DNA of 64,000 nt. It comes from an uncultured Lachnospiraceae bacterium (GTDB lineage: Bacteria > Bacillota > Clostridia > Lachnospirales > Lachnospiraceae). The stretch covers positions 141,904-205,903 of the forward strand of contig CAJTOL010000003.1 of NCBI GenBank assembly GCA_910577645.1, read 5' to 3'. A program made the translations under genes and the position numbers. Position 1 is the stretch's first letter, and every line of letters begins with the position of its first letter. The notes beneath the pieces are model-generated. The model had not been told where the DNA came from and searched no databases. It worked only from the letters and a program-made list of their open reading frames with translations. Positions 16,532 through 24,723 of the stretch are shown in pieces.

Positions 16532-17380
16532 TTATAACAGGAAACTGCCAACCTCCCGGTCTGCATTCATCATCATCTGCAGACGCAATATCTGAATCAG
16601 ATTTGCAAAGCTCTCTTTATCCATGGTAATTGTCCCCTGAGCTTCATCTGTGGTCAAACCGCTAAGGGCGGATAAGCCATAGCCGGATGTTAAGCCAGAA
16701 AGGGAAGATGTTCCGGAACCGTAGCCGGACAGTGCAGACAAGCTTGTTAACGCTGACAGGCTGTTGCCGGAGGAAAGCCCGCTGGCATAGGAAAGCCCGC
16801 CGGCCGAAGCCAGCGCACTGGTATAGGAAGCCAGGCTGCTGCCGCTTGTCATAACCGTCTTTCCGGCATAAATAGCCCCTTCTCCCAGATAAGACATAAT
16901 CTTTTTTACATAATTCTGAGTCTCTTTGTAAGGAGGAACCCCTCCGTATTTCTGTACGGCTCCCGGTCCTGCGTTATACGCAGCCAAAGCCAAACTTACA
17001 TCCCCAAATCGATCCAGATTTTCCTTTAAATATTTGGCACCGCCCATAATATTCTGCCGTGCATCATAAGGATCTGTAACTCCCAGGCTTTTTGCCGTTC
17101 CCGGCATTAGCTGCATAACCCCCATGGCTCCTGCATGGGACACGGCATTGGGATTAAAATTAGATTCCGCCTTTGCCACTGCCTTTATAAGGTTGGAGGG
17201 CAGCTGATACCTGGCAGCTGCTTCCTCAAAAATAGCATCCATATCCTCTGTAACTCCTGCTATCTTACCTTTCAGCACATTCTGAAAATCGGATCCGGAG
17301 ACAGAGCTATAGACGGTAGACTTTTGCTGCTGAAGCATCTCCTGAGCTTCCGCAACTGATGTAATCAAACTCATTGCCAA
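16532..17380 (-). CDS. SLT-type lytic transglycosylase without signal peptide
   Basis: 282 residues. Residues 50-160 are a Slt35/70-type transglycosylase domain: catalytic Glu72 in AKAESNFNP, GAMGVMQLMP (84-93) and ALAAYNAGPGAV near 128-140. The N-terminus has no signal peptide or membrane span and resembles an amphipathic export segment. The C-terminal 110 residues are a Ser/Gly/Leu/Ala-rich low-complexity tail. Clostridia lack a canonical FlgJ, so this protein, encoded among flagellar genes and lacking a Sec signal, is a candidate for export through the flagellar apparatus to open the peptidoglycan for the rod. That role is inferred. Confidence 0.85.
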   Translation of the reverse strand: MAMSLITSVAEAQEMLQQQKSTVYSSVSGSDFQNVLKGKIAGVTEDMDAIFEEAAARYQLPSNLIKAVAKAESNFNPNAVSHAGAMGVMQLMPGTAKSLGVTDPYDARQNIMGGAKYLKENLDRFGDVSLALAAYNAGPGAVQKYGGVPPYKETQNYVKKIMSYLGEGAIYAGKTVMTSGSSLASYTSALASAGGLSYASGLSSGNSLSALTSLSALSGYGSGTSSLSGLTSGYGLSALSGLTTDEAQGTITMDKESFANLIQILRLQMMMNADREVGSFLL

Positions 17381-17413
17381 ATTTCCTTTCTCTTTCTATT
17401 ACAGGGAGGCAGC

Positions 17414-18703
17414 TCATTGTGGGCGGGCAATGCCGTCAGCCCCAATGACCCAGCCGTCTATTACCATATTTACCATCATATGGCCATTAACATCCATATA
17501 ATACCAGGTTCCATTGATATTTGTCCAGCCCTGGGCCATAGAACCGTCAGGATGGAAATAGTACCAGATACCGCCTCCCCCGTCAATCCAGCCGGTCTGC
17601 ATTTTTCCGCTGTCATCCATATAGTACCAGATGCCATCCACATTGGTCAAGCCCCTGGCCATTCGGCCGCTGCCGTCCAGATAATACCACACCCCCGGAT
17701 TCCCCTGTGCCCAGCCGGTCTGCATTTTTCCGTCCGTTCCCAGATAATACCAGGCGCCTCCGCCTGCATCCAGCCAGCCGGTCTGCATGGCCCCGTCGCT
17801 GTTCATATAATACCAGGATCCGCCATAATTGAACCACCCCTTGGCCCGGTTGCCGCTTTCATCAAAATAGTACCACTTTCCCGATATTTTTCTCCAGGAA
17901 TTTTTTACCTTTTCCCCGTCGGGAAGGACATAATTTTCTCCTTTTATGGAACCGCCGTCGTCGGAATTGTTTTTGCGTACTTCCTCATAGTCCTCCCACT
18001 CAAACTCCTGATCCGTGGAGGTAACAAAGCGGCCCTCCTTTAAATATTTTCTCTCATCTGAGGTACGCGGAATCGCCTTTACCTCATAATAATAGATTTT
18101 CTCCATGTCCTTCATATACTGAGACAAGTCTGCGCTGTTGGTCTCTACATTGAGACGCTTTACCAGCTTATCGTCCCCGTAGAGGGAAACCGTATAACCG
18201 GTAGCATAATCTACCTTGCCCCATACGGCTTTGGTTTTGGAGCCTTTGCTCCATCCGGCCTTGTCGGTCTCTCCCAGTACGGTGACCGGGATAAAATCCA
18301 CTTTAATCTGTAAGGTAGTTTTGTCCAGAGCCTTTGCCGACACAAAATTTGCCCCATTCACCTTACATTCGGAGCGGTTTAAGGATACCGGAAAATATTT
18401 GCCCTCATCTGCGTTAACGTTAATCTCTATCCGAACCTTTTTCCCCGGTTTCCATTTATCATAAGCAGTTCCAAACCGGATTTCTCCCACAGAGCATCCG
18501 GTTCCGTTAACCGTAATCTCCGGATCCAGTATCTCCTCCGGCTCGCCATAGTTGGTTTTCACGGTAACCGTCAGTTTCTCAATGATACTGGACTCCGCTC
18601 CGTAAACTTCCTGAGGCCGGACAGGGCCGGCTCCCGCTCCTGCCACTGTAAGAGCCGCAGCCAGGCACAGCGCCCTTCCCCATTGCTTCCACGTTTTAAA
18701 CAT
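17414..18703 (-). CDS. Secreted cell-wall-binding repeat protein (choline-binding-like)
   Basis: 429 residues. A Sec signal peptide ends near 35. Two beta-rich segments follow (about 40-140 and a fibronectin-III-like part at 145-235). From about 265 to 420 there are at least seven cell-wall-binding repeats of the form GxWYYxxxxGxMxxGW. Such repeats bind teichoic-acid choline in streptococci. In Lachnospiraceae the ligand is not established. It shares architecture with the next upstream gene (18764) and lies in the ylqG-pilZ operon, suggesting a flagellum-linked surface role. Confidence 0.85.
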   Translation of the reverse strand: MFKTWKQWGRALCLAAALTVAGAGAGPVRPQEVYGAESSIIEKLTVTVKTNYGEPEEILDPEITVNGTGCSVGEIRFGTAYDKWKPGKKVRIEINVNADEGKYFPVSLNRSECKVNGANFVSAKALDKTTLQIKVDFIPVTVLGETDKAGWSKGSKTKAVWGKVDYATGYTVSLYGDDKLVKRLNVETNSADLSQYMKDMEKIYYYEVKAIPRTSDERKYLKEGRFVTSTDQEFEWEDYEEVRKNNSDDGGSIKGENYVLPDGEKVKNSWRKISGKWYYFDESGNRAKGWFNYGGSWYYMNSDGAMQTGWLDAGGGAWYYLGTDGKMQTGWAQGNPGVWYYLDGSGRMARGLTNVDGIWYYMDDSGKMQTGWIDGGGGIWYYFHPDGSMAQGWTNINGTWYYMDVNGHMMVNMVIDGWVIGADGIARPQ

Positions 18704-18763
18704 ATTCCACCTCTTTCTTTATCTCCGGAATATTTCTCCCCGGAATTTGATTCCAGTCTGTAT

Positions 18764-20137
18764 TTACCTCCAGATTCCGTCTGCATCTACATAAAATCCG
18801 TTTATACTGGTATTAGAGGCCATTTCTCCGGAGTCCGGATAGAAATAATGCCAATTTCCGTCTATCTGGCACCAGCCGGTTACTATCTCCCCATTGGAAT
18901 CGGCAAAGTAAGTTTTGTCATCCCTTTTAATCCATCCGGTAAACATCGCTCCCAGAAGGCTGTTGTCTACTGTATTGAGGTAATACCAGCGTCCGTTCTG
19001 ATTCAGCCACCCGGTATACAGGGATCCGTCTTCATTAAAATAGTAATAATAAGGGCCGATAACCTTCCATCCGCCGGGAACCATCGTTCCGGCTGTCTCG
19101 TCTTCCTCTTCCCCCGTATGGAAAAAGTACCATTTGCCGTCAATTTTTGTCCAGCCTACCGCCATCTGGCCGTTGGGATAGAGATAATAATACTGGTTGT
19201 CTATATTCTTCCAGCCTGTCTCCATCACTCCGTCAATACTAAAGTAATACCACTGGCCCTCTATGTATTCCCAGCCGCCCCGGCAGATCGTGCCGTCGGG
19301 ATAGGTGTAGCTCCACTGCTTATCCTTCTGCTTCCATCCTGTTTCTTCGGCTCCACGAACCGTCTTGCTGTTTGCAGCCTGCTGTCCCTTTCCGTCAGAA
19401 ACATAACGATCCGTTATCTGAAGCTCCCCGGACTCTATCCAGTCGCTTTTCTTTCCGTATTTGGATACCGCATCCGTCCCCGGTACGGTCCTTACACGGA
19501 AGGTATAGTCTCCTGCCTTAGTCATATAGGGATAGAAATTATACCGGACCGCCGAGGTCCTGGGAATCTTGTAGACAGACTTTCCATCCCTGTACAGCTG
19601 AACCTCATAAAAGCCGGAGGTGTCTTTGGGTTTTTCCCAACGTGCCTCCCCCAGGTTCTTCTCATACCAGAAGGCGTCTAAAGGTTCTCCGTATTCTCCC
19701 CTTATAGGCTTGAGAGCCAGCGTTACCACCAGCGAATCCCCTTCCCGCCTGGCAGACAAAAAGGTGCCTCCGCTGACGGATATGGAAGATTTTTTATAGC
19801 TTGCAAGAAAGTAATATTCACTTACATCCTCCGGCTCCAAAACAACCCGCATCCTGGGTTCATCGGCAGTATAAACCTCCTTGCCGCTGCTGTCCACCCA
19901 TTCCGCCTCCGCTATTTCATACCGGTCATTAGACTCGCTGACCGCAATGCCTCCCTCTGAAGGGCTGGTTCCGATGTCAATATCCGGAAGCTTGCTTCCC
20001 GACTCAATCTTGGAATTTACCTTGATGCTTACAGAGTTAATGGGCTTTGACGCCGCCAGCGCCGTCCCCGGCACAGCCAGCAGGAAGCTTCCTGCCAAAA
20101 GGGCGCCTGTCAGCCCCTTAAATCCCGATTTCCTCAT
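18764..20137 (-). CDS. Secreted cell-wall-binding repeat protein, paralogue of the adjacent gene
   Basis: 457 residues from the ATG at 20137, chosen because GGAGGAG lies 9 bases before it and the signal peptide (MRKSGFKGLTGALLAGSFLL) then begins at residue 1. The same order as the downstream paralogue: signal peptide, beta-rich region, fibronectin-like segment (about 165-240), then cell-wall-binding repeats (about 275-450) with WYYF/GWxxxDGxWYFF variants. The first 20 bases overlap the end of the ylqH-like gene, so translation is coupled to a flagellar gene. The two paralogues have diverged strongly outside the repeats. Confidence 0.85.
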   Translation of the reverse strand: MRKSGFKGLTGALLAGSFLLAVPGTALAASKPINSVSIKVNSKIESGSKLPDIDIGTSPSEGGIAVSESNDRYEIAEAEWVDSSGKEVYTADEPRMRVVLEPEDVSEYYFLASYKKSSISVSGGTFLSARREGDSLVVTLALKPIRGEYGEPLDAFWYEKNLGEARWEKPKDTSGFYEVQLYRDGKSVYKIPRTSAVRYNFYPYMTKAGDYTFRVRTVPGTDAVSKYGKKSDWIESGELQITDRYVSDGKGQQAANSKTVRGAEETGWKQKDKQWSYTYPDGTICRGGWEYIEGQWYYFSIDGVMETGWKNIDNQYYYLYPNGQMAVGWTKIDGKWYFFHTGEEEDETAGTMVPGGWKVIGPYYYYFNEDGSLYTGWLNQNGRWYYLNTVDNSLLGAMFTGWIKRDDKTYFADSNGEIVTGWCQIDGNWHYFYPDSGEMASNTSINGFYVDADGIWR

Positions 20138-20432
20138 GCTGTATCTCCTCCGCTTCTTTTTTATCCGGGACAAATCCCAGAAAATACAGGTATATCTCCA
20201 CCACTGCCTGATACAATTCTTCCGGTATGGCGGCCCCCAGCTTTACCTGGTTTAAAAGGGTAGCCAGAGAATCGTCCTCATAGATGGGAACCCCTGCCTC
20301 CATAGCAGCTTCGGTAATCCGCTCAGCCATATAGCCCATTCCGGATGCAACCACCACCGGCGCACCGTTTTTCTCCGGGTCATATTTGAGGGCTACTGCC
20401 TTGCGTTTCATCAAATCATCAAATTCTGACAT
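20118..20432 (-). CDS. FlhB C-terminal-domain-like protein (YlqH/FhlX type)
   Basis: 104 residues matching the cytoplasmic domain of FlhB after its autocleavage site: RKAVALKYDPEKNGAPVVVASG, then ERITEAAMEAGVPIYED and PEELYQAVVEIYLYFL. It lacks the membrane part and the NPTH cleavage motif. B. subtilis YlqH and similar FlhX proteins can partly substitute for the FlhB C-terminal fragment in export specificity. Start at 20432 is chosen over 20471 because AAAGGAGAGG precedes it. It overlaps ylqG (14 bp) and the next gene (20 bp). Confidence 0.88.
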   Translation of the reverse strand: MSEFDDLMKRKAVALKYDPEKNGAPVVVASGMGYMAERITEAAMEAGVPIYEDDSLATLLNQVKLGAAIPEELYQAVVEIYLYFLGFVPDKKEAEEIQHEEIGI

Positions 20433-21840
20433 TGATAGTCCTCTCCTTTTCCCTAATTTCCGGGAATACATCCTCCAAACGGATCTCTCCCCTCTTTTCC
20501 TTTACCAGAAGGCGGTTGACATCCATCCCGTTTTTCTTCAAGATACCGGATATGTTTTCCTGGATCTCCTGAGCCTTTTGGGTAAGGACGGGAGGAACAT
20601 AGAGCTGCATATCCATTCTCCGGTCCTGGAGGGACAGAGCCATATTAAAGTTCCCCAGTTCCCGGATGTCAAACCGGAAAAACATCTTGATTCTCCGGCC
20701 TCCCTCTTCCGGATCCTTCTCTGCATCCGGATCCGCCCAGATCTCCGACATTACGTCCTTCCCCTGATAGCGGAAAGGAAGCACAATATGAAGAAACGGG
20801 AGATACACGCTTTCATTCAGCAGCATCCCGTTTAAAATATTATAAAATTGCTGGATATTCTCCAAACCGGCCTGACCGCCGGTCCCTTTTAAAAGCAAAT
20901 CGGCAAAGGTATCGGCAAAAGCATTTTTTCCTTGTCCGCTGCGGATGCCTTCCAGCACCTGATCCAAATCCGAAAGACCGTTTTTGAAAAATCTCTCTGC
21001 TTCCCGGTTTCCTGCCAGCCGATCAAAAAGCTGGGCCAGCCGGCTCTTATCGCCATTTTCATACTTTACTGCATGAAGGACGAAAAACATTACCGCGTCC
21101 CGTACCGCGCCGTAATCGTGGGTCCTTGAAATGTACCGGGAAAGGAACGGAATCAGCCTTCCGTTAAGGACTTCCGTATTCGCCGCCGTATCCCCGTCAG
21201 GTGCCCGCCAGTTTATCATGTCCCTCAGCGCTTCAAAATCGCCTCTGTAGCTCTTTAGCATCAGCCGGCTGATATCATCTGTGAGAGAACGCATCTGAAG
21301 AAGCAGATGTTCTCCGGAAGAATAGTCATTATATCCCTTTAAAAAAGCCAGAGCCGCCTCCTTAAGTCCCTGGGAAGCATTTTGGAACAGGATGTTTCTG
21401 ATCCCGTCAAAGAAACTCCCGGAAAACTTTACCTGGGCTGCCTGCTGGCTCTGCAAAAAAGCCAGAAGCTCTTCCGGGGAGTTAACATTAATGGAGGTAA
21501 AAAGCTGCTCCACCAGCCCCGCCACGGATTCCTGGTTTCCGAAAATAATCCCTGCGCTGTCTTCTAAAAGGAGCTGTTTCAGCAATTCGGGGAGTTCTCC
21601 TGAATCCTTTAACCGCTGAATAAAAGCGCCGTAATTGCTCTCATAGTCAATCACGCTGTAATTTCCGTCATGGGCAGCGTTGCTCCCCCCCTTCTCCTGT
21701 CCGTCTGCCCGGACTACCCTGGAGGGGTCTACCTGATTCTGTATATGCTGGTTGTTAATATGATTTCTGGGGTCACGGTTTTCCAGTGTCCGGTTCTCTA
21801 TATCGGGAGTAGGTCTTGTCACTTGTAGGATATTTGCCAT
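20419..21840 (-). CDS. YlqG-like protein with FliK-type C-terminal domain
   Basis: 473 residues, no signal peptide. A polar Asn-rich N-terminus (1-65) is followed by a long alpha-helical region (70-340) and a C-terminal domain (about 385-445) with the FliK-like pattern IRELGNFNMALSLQDRRMDM. B. subtilis ylqG and ylqH form the same gene pair. FliK-like proteins measure hook length and switch FlhB substrate specificity. A second role paired with the FlhB-like protein is therefore plausible, but unproven. First gene of the six-gene operon ending with pilZ. Confidence 0.7.
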   Translation of the reverse strand: MANILQVTRPTPDIENRTLENRDPRNHINNQHIQNQVDPSRVVRADGQEKGGSNAAHDGNYSVIDYESNYGAFIQRLKDSGELPELLKQLLLEDSAGIIFGNQESVAGLVEQLFTSINVNSPEELLAFLQSQQAAQVKFSGSFFDGIRNILFQNASQGLKEAALAFLKGYNDYSSGEHLLLQMRSLTDDISRLMLKSYRGDFEALRDMINWRAPDGDTAANTEVLNGRLIPFLSRYISRTHDYGAVRDAVMFFVLHAVKYENGDKSRLAQLFDRLAGNREAERFFKNGLSDLDQVLEGIRSGQGKNAFADTFADLLLKGTGGQAGLENIQQFYNILNGMLLNESVYLPFLHIVLPFRYQGKDVMSEIWADPDAEKDPEEGGRRIKMFFRFDIRELGNFNMALSLQDRRMDMQLYVPPVLTQKAQEIQENISGILKKNGMDVNRLLVKEKRGEIRLEDVFPEIREKERTINVRI

Positions 21841-21870
21841 GGTTCCTCCTCATTCGGCATAAAAATCTAT

Positions 21871-21906
21871 ATATCGTTATATCGGCATAAAAACATAAGA
21901 TTATTA
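21871..21906 (-). promoter_or_regulatory. Possible FliA-type promoter of the ylqG-pilZ operon
   Basis: Two overlapping candidates on the minus strand: CTTA, 18 bases, ACGATATA (-10 core at 21877-21872), and TAAT, 17 bases, CCGATATA (-10 core at 21885-21880). Each deviates slightly from the CTTA-N17-CCGATA pattern seen at five other units. The 346-bp gap to flgM otherwise holds the flgM promoter and leader. Confidence 0.45.
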
Positions 21907-21996
21907 GATTTTTTCATTGCAACCTTAGTATACTACATTTTTTTAGGAAGGGAAAGGGAGATCTGCTGACTTTTTTCTGTCTTTTTTCTGTCACTG

Positions 21997-22025
21997 CTTA
22001 AGTAGAAGAAAAAAATGCCGATAAA
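21997..22025 (+). promoter_or_regulatory. Sigma-28 (FliA)-type promoter of the flgM operon
   Basis: CTTA at 21997-22000, a 17-base spacer, CCGATAAA from 22018. This would give a leader of about 155 bases before flgM. The leader contains CAGGG-ATACTC-CCCTG (22050-22065), a small hairpin with a GGA at the loop edge. Confidence 0.75.
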
Positions 22026-22186
22026 TTATATGTAAGCTATGAAAACCGGCAGGGATACTCCCCTGATGTTCCTCCCGTTTTATCAACATATCAGGGTCAA
22101 AAGACCATGGACATCATACCTGTATGATTCGATATGATTTCAGCCCTGCGTCACTATATTATTTATTTGTCAGAAAGGAGGACATT

Positions 22187-22489
22187 ATGAATATCAGATT
22201 ATATACAAAGAAGGATTATCCCAGTTACTCTGCTGTTCCCCCCATAGCTGACCGGACAAAGCCGGCGCCGGAAAAGGCGGCAGGAAATTATGACACCGTC
22301 ACGTTCCAGAAAACCAGCGCCCCGGCAGATGATTCAAGCTTTGCCCGCGTACTGGCCCGTGAGACCGCTTCCAGGATGAAACAGGGAGCCGCGCCGGAAA
22401 AGGTGATGAACCTCCAGCAGCAGGTAGCCTCCGGAACTTACCGTCCGGATTCGGCAGTCATTGCCAGACGGCTTCTGGGCTATCATTAA
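22187..22489 (+). CDS. flgM: Anti-sigma-28 factor FlgM
   Basis: 100-residue protein with the FlgM profile: a disordered N-terminal half and a C-terminal helical sigma-binding half (VARETASRMKQ ... KVMNLQQQVASGTYRPDSAVIARRLLG). The YRPDSAVIARRLL ending is the family signature. It sequesters FliA until exported through the completed hook. The start at 22187 is chosen over 22124 because AGAAAGGAGG precedes it. It heads the flgM-flgN-flgK-flgL operon, the usual Firmicutes order. Confidence 0.93.
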   Translation: MNIRLYTKKDYPSYSAVPPIADRTKPAPEKAAGNYDTVTFQKTSAPADDSSFARVLARETASRMKQGAAPEKVMNLQQQVASGTYRPDSAVIARRLLGYH

Positions 22490-22511
22490 CGGCAGGAGGA
22501 TTTGATATTTT

Positions 22512-22991
22512 ATGACACAGCAGTCATCGGACACCAGCCTGGAGCAATTTGCCCAGGTATTAAAACAGCTTATAGAGGCAGTAACCGTCCTTGCAGGTCA
22601 GGAAGAACAGATGGCCCAGGCAGCCGCCTTAAGCCAGCATCATTTGATCAGCGGCTTCTTAAATCAGGAGCAGGCTCAGCTTCTTAAGCTCAGGGGACTG
22701 GAGCAGAAACGGCTCCGTCTGGCTTCTCTTATGGGCTGGGAAGATCTTACTTTCCAGCAGATACTGGAACAGGCAGAGGCAGAACAGGTTTCTTTGCTGT
22801 CTCCCTTGTTTACAGATTTGAACCGCCAGATCAAACGGCTTCTCAGCGCCAGGGACTCGGCCGACAAAGCTATCCGTCTCCGGATGAGGGAACTGGACGC
22901 CGCTATCGGCGCTATGCAGGGACGCAATCCGGACGATGTGGAGTTTTCCAGAAAAAACTCCCCGTCCCATTTTCAAAATAAATACGTTTAG
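22512..22991 (+). CDS. flgN: Flagellar export chaperone FlgN
   Basis: 159-residue all-helical protein, 22 bp after flgM and before flgK, the position of flgN (yvyG) in Firmicutes. FlgN is the export chaperone of FlgK and FlgL. The pattern of Leu/Gln-rich helices with SLLSPLFTDLNRQIKRLLSARDSA near the C-terminal end fits, but identity rests mainly on position and fold. GGCAGGAGG precedes the start by 11 bases. Confidence 0.85.
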   Translation: MTQQSSDTSLEQFAQVLKQLIEAVTVLAGQEEQMAQAAALSQHHLISGFLNQEQAQLLKLRGLEQKRLRLASLMGWEDLTFQQILEQAEAEQVSLLSPLFTDLNRQIKRLLSARDSADKAIRLRMRELDAAIGAMQGRNPDDVEFSRKNSPSHFQNKYV

Positions 22992-23015
22992 ATATTTTAT
23001 GGAGGATATAACACT

Positions 23016-24701
23016 ATGCTGCGAGCATCTTTTTCCGGTATCAGCACCGCCCTGTCGGCCCTTCAGGCCAACCAGAAGCGGCTTGATATTATCGGTCAGA
23101 ATCTTTCAAACATGAATACTCCGGGATATACCCGCCAGCAGCTGGAGACATCCAGTTTAAACTACTCCCATCCTGTTTCCCACTATACCAACGGTTCGGA
23201 GATTACAGTCGGCTTTGGCGTATACATGGATCGGGTTTCCCAGATTCGCGATCCCTACCTGGACGTTCAGTACCGTTCCCAGATGAACAAATCCAGCTAC
23301 ACCGACTCTATGCAGACTGCTTTGGATTCCCTGGCCAGAGTTTTGGACGAATCCAACATCTCCGGTATTCGGGATGCCTTTTCCGATATCCAGGCCGCTC
23401 TCACTGATATGCAGGATCTCCCCAAGGTTGACAACGCCGTTTATGAGAGTGAGCTTCGGGCCCGTATGCAGGCTTTAACCAATCTGTTAAACCAGTCGGC
23501 AAAGCAGATTCACGATGCGGAAAAAGCTGAGTTTGACCGGCTTAACGGGGCCGGCACCAGTGAGGAGGGAGCCGAGCAGAAAGTAAATGACATTCTCCGC
23601 CAGATTGGCGATTTGAACATTACTATTAAGAAGAATCAAATCTTCAATCAACCCAGCCTGGAGCTGATGGACGAGCGGAATCTGCTTCTTGACGAGCTGG
23701 CCAGCTATCTTCCCATTGAAGTCACTTATTATAAGGATGCTGCCCACAGCGGCACCTATACTGCTCCGGACGGATCAATTCGGGATAAGGGCTATGAATA
23801 TGATAAAAATGGTAATGTTATCGGTAAAAAGGAATGGCCCGATGATCTGAGGGTTACCATGGATTATACCGACGCTCAGGGAGTTTCCCATACCCTTGTT
23901 CTGGTTAACGGCACAGAGGGCGGCAAGGATCAGAACTATGGAAGCATGACCGTAGTGGGCGACCGCAGCGATCCTACCAAGGTTTCCGTTACCCTTAATT
24001 CTTCTCCCAATATGGACGGGACTACCGGACTGGAAGCAACCGCTAACTTTTCTGCCTCTGAAAGCCAGCTAAAAGGCGGCTCCATTCAGGCCAGCCTGGA
24101 TATGCTGGGAAAAACCGGCACCGGCCAGACCATTCCCGGTACCCAGACCCAGGATAAGGTAAGAGGTTATGAATATTATATAAAGCAGCTTGACCTTCTG
24201 GCAAAAACCTTTGCGGATACTATGAATACTATTAATAATGATCCTAATATTGCCGCAACGCCAGGCGGTGCATTATTGGAAGCCCAGGGCGGCGGCGGCA
24301 TTACTGCCGAAAATATTTCCATCAGCCAGGATTGGATCAGCGGAGCTGCCAAAATTGCCAGCGGTTCCTCAAACCGGACGGATGTTATTTTGGAAATGTT
24401 AAATTCTATGTCCAAAACCTATACCGATTTAGGCAATAACTCCTACTCTGACTTTATGAATAATGTATCCGTTACACTGGCCAGCGATTCCAGCTCCAAT
24501 CAGACCTCCCTTAAAACGGATGTTATCGTGCTGAATGGCATCCATAATTCCAGGGATTCTGTTTCAGGAGTCAGCCTGGACGAAGAAGCTGCCAATATGA
24601 TGGCCTTCTCTTCCGCTTACAATGCCGCTTCCCGTTTGATGACAGCCTTTGACGAAGCTCTGGATCGGCTGATCAACAACACCGGCCTGGTAGGCAGATA
24701 A
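23016..24701 (+). CDS. flgK: Hook-filament junction protein FlgK (HAP1)
   Basis: 561 residues. The N-terminal rod/hook signature is SALQANQKRLDIIGQNLSN followed by MNTPGYTRQQ (residues 15-44). The C-terminus carries the conserved GVSLDEEAANMMAFSSAYNA and ends in a helix that pairs with the N-terminus. Forms the first junction zone between hook and filament. The central region contains a tail-specific variable insert of about 200 residues. GGAGG precedes the ATG. Confidence 0.96.
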   Translation: MLRASFSGISTALSALQANQKRLDIIGQNLSNMNTPGYTRQQLETSSLNYSHPVSHYTNGSEITVGFGVYMDRVSQIRDPYLDVQYRSQMNKSSYTDSMQTALDSLARVLDESNISGIRDAFSDIQAALTDMQDLPKVDNAVYESELRARMQALTNLLNQSAKQIHDAEKAEFDRLNGAGTSEEGAEQKVNDILRQIGDLNITIKKNQIFNQPSLELMDERNLLLDELASYLPIEVTYYKDAAHSGTYTAPDGSIRDKGYEYDKNGNVIGKKEWPDDLRVTMDYTDAQGVSHTLVLVNGTEGGKDQNYGSMTVVGDRSDPTKVSVTLNSSPNMDGTTGLEATANFSASESQLKGGSIQASLDMLGKTGTGQTIPGTQTQDKVRGYEYYIKQLDLLAKTFADTMNTINNDPNIAATPGGALLEAQGGGGITAENISISQDWISGAAKIASGSSNRTDVILEMLNSMSKTYTDLGNNSYSDFMNNVSVTLASDSSSNQTSLKTDVIVLNGIHNSRDSVSGVSLDEEAANMMAFSSAYNAASRLMTAFDEALDRLINNTGLVGR

Positions 24702-24723
24702 TTCATTTGGAGGGAATAACAAT

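Noticed and set aside
22038..22180. c-di-GMP riboswitch in the flgM leader
   Set aside because: Only a short hairpin is visible; no recognisable GEMM core.
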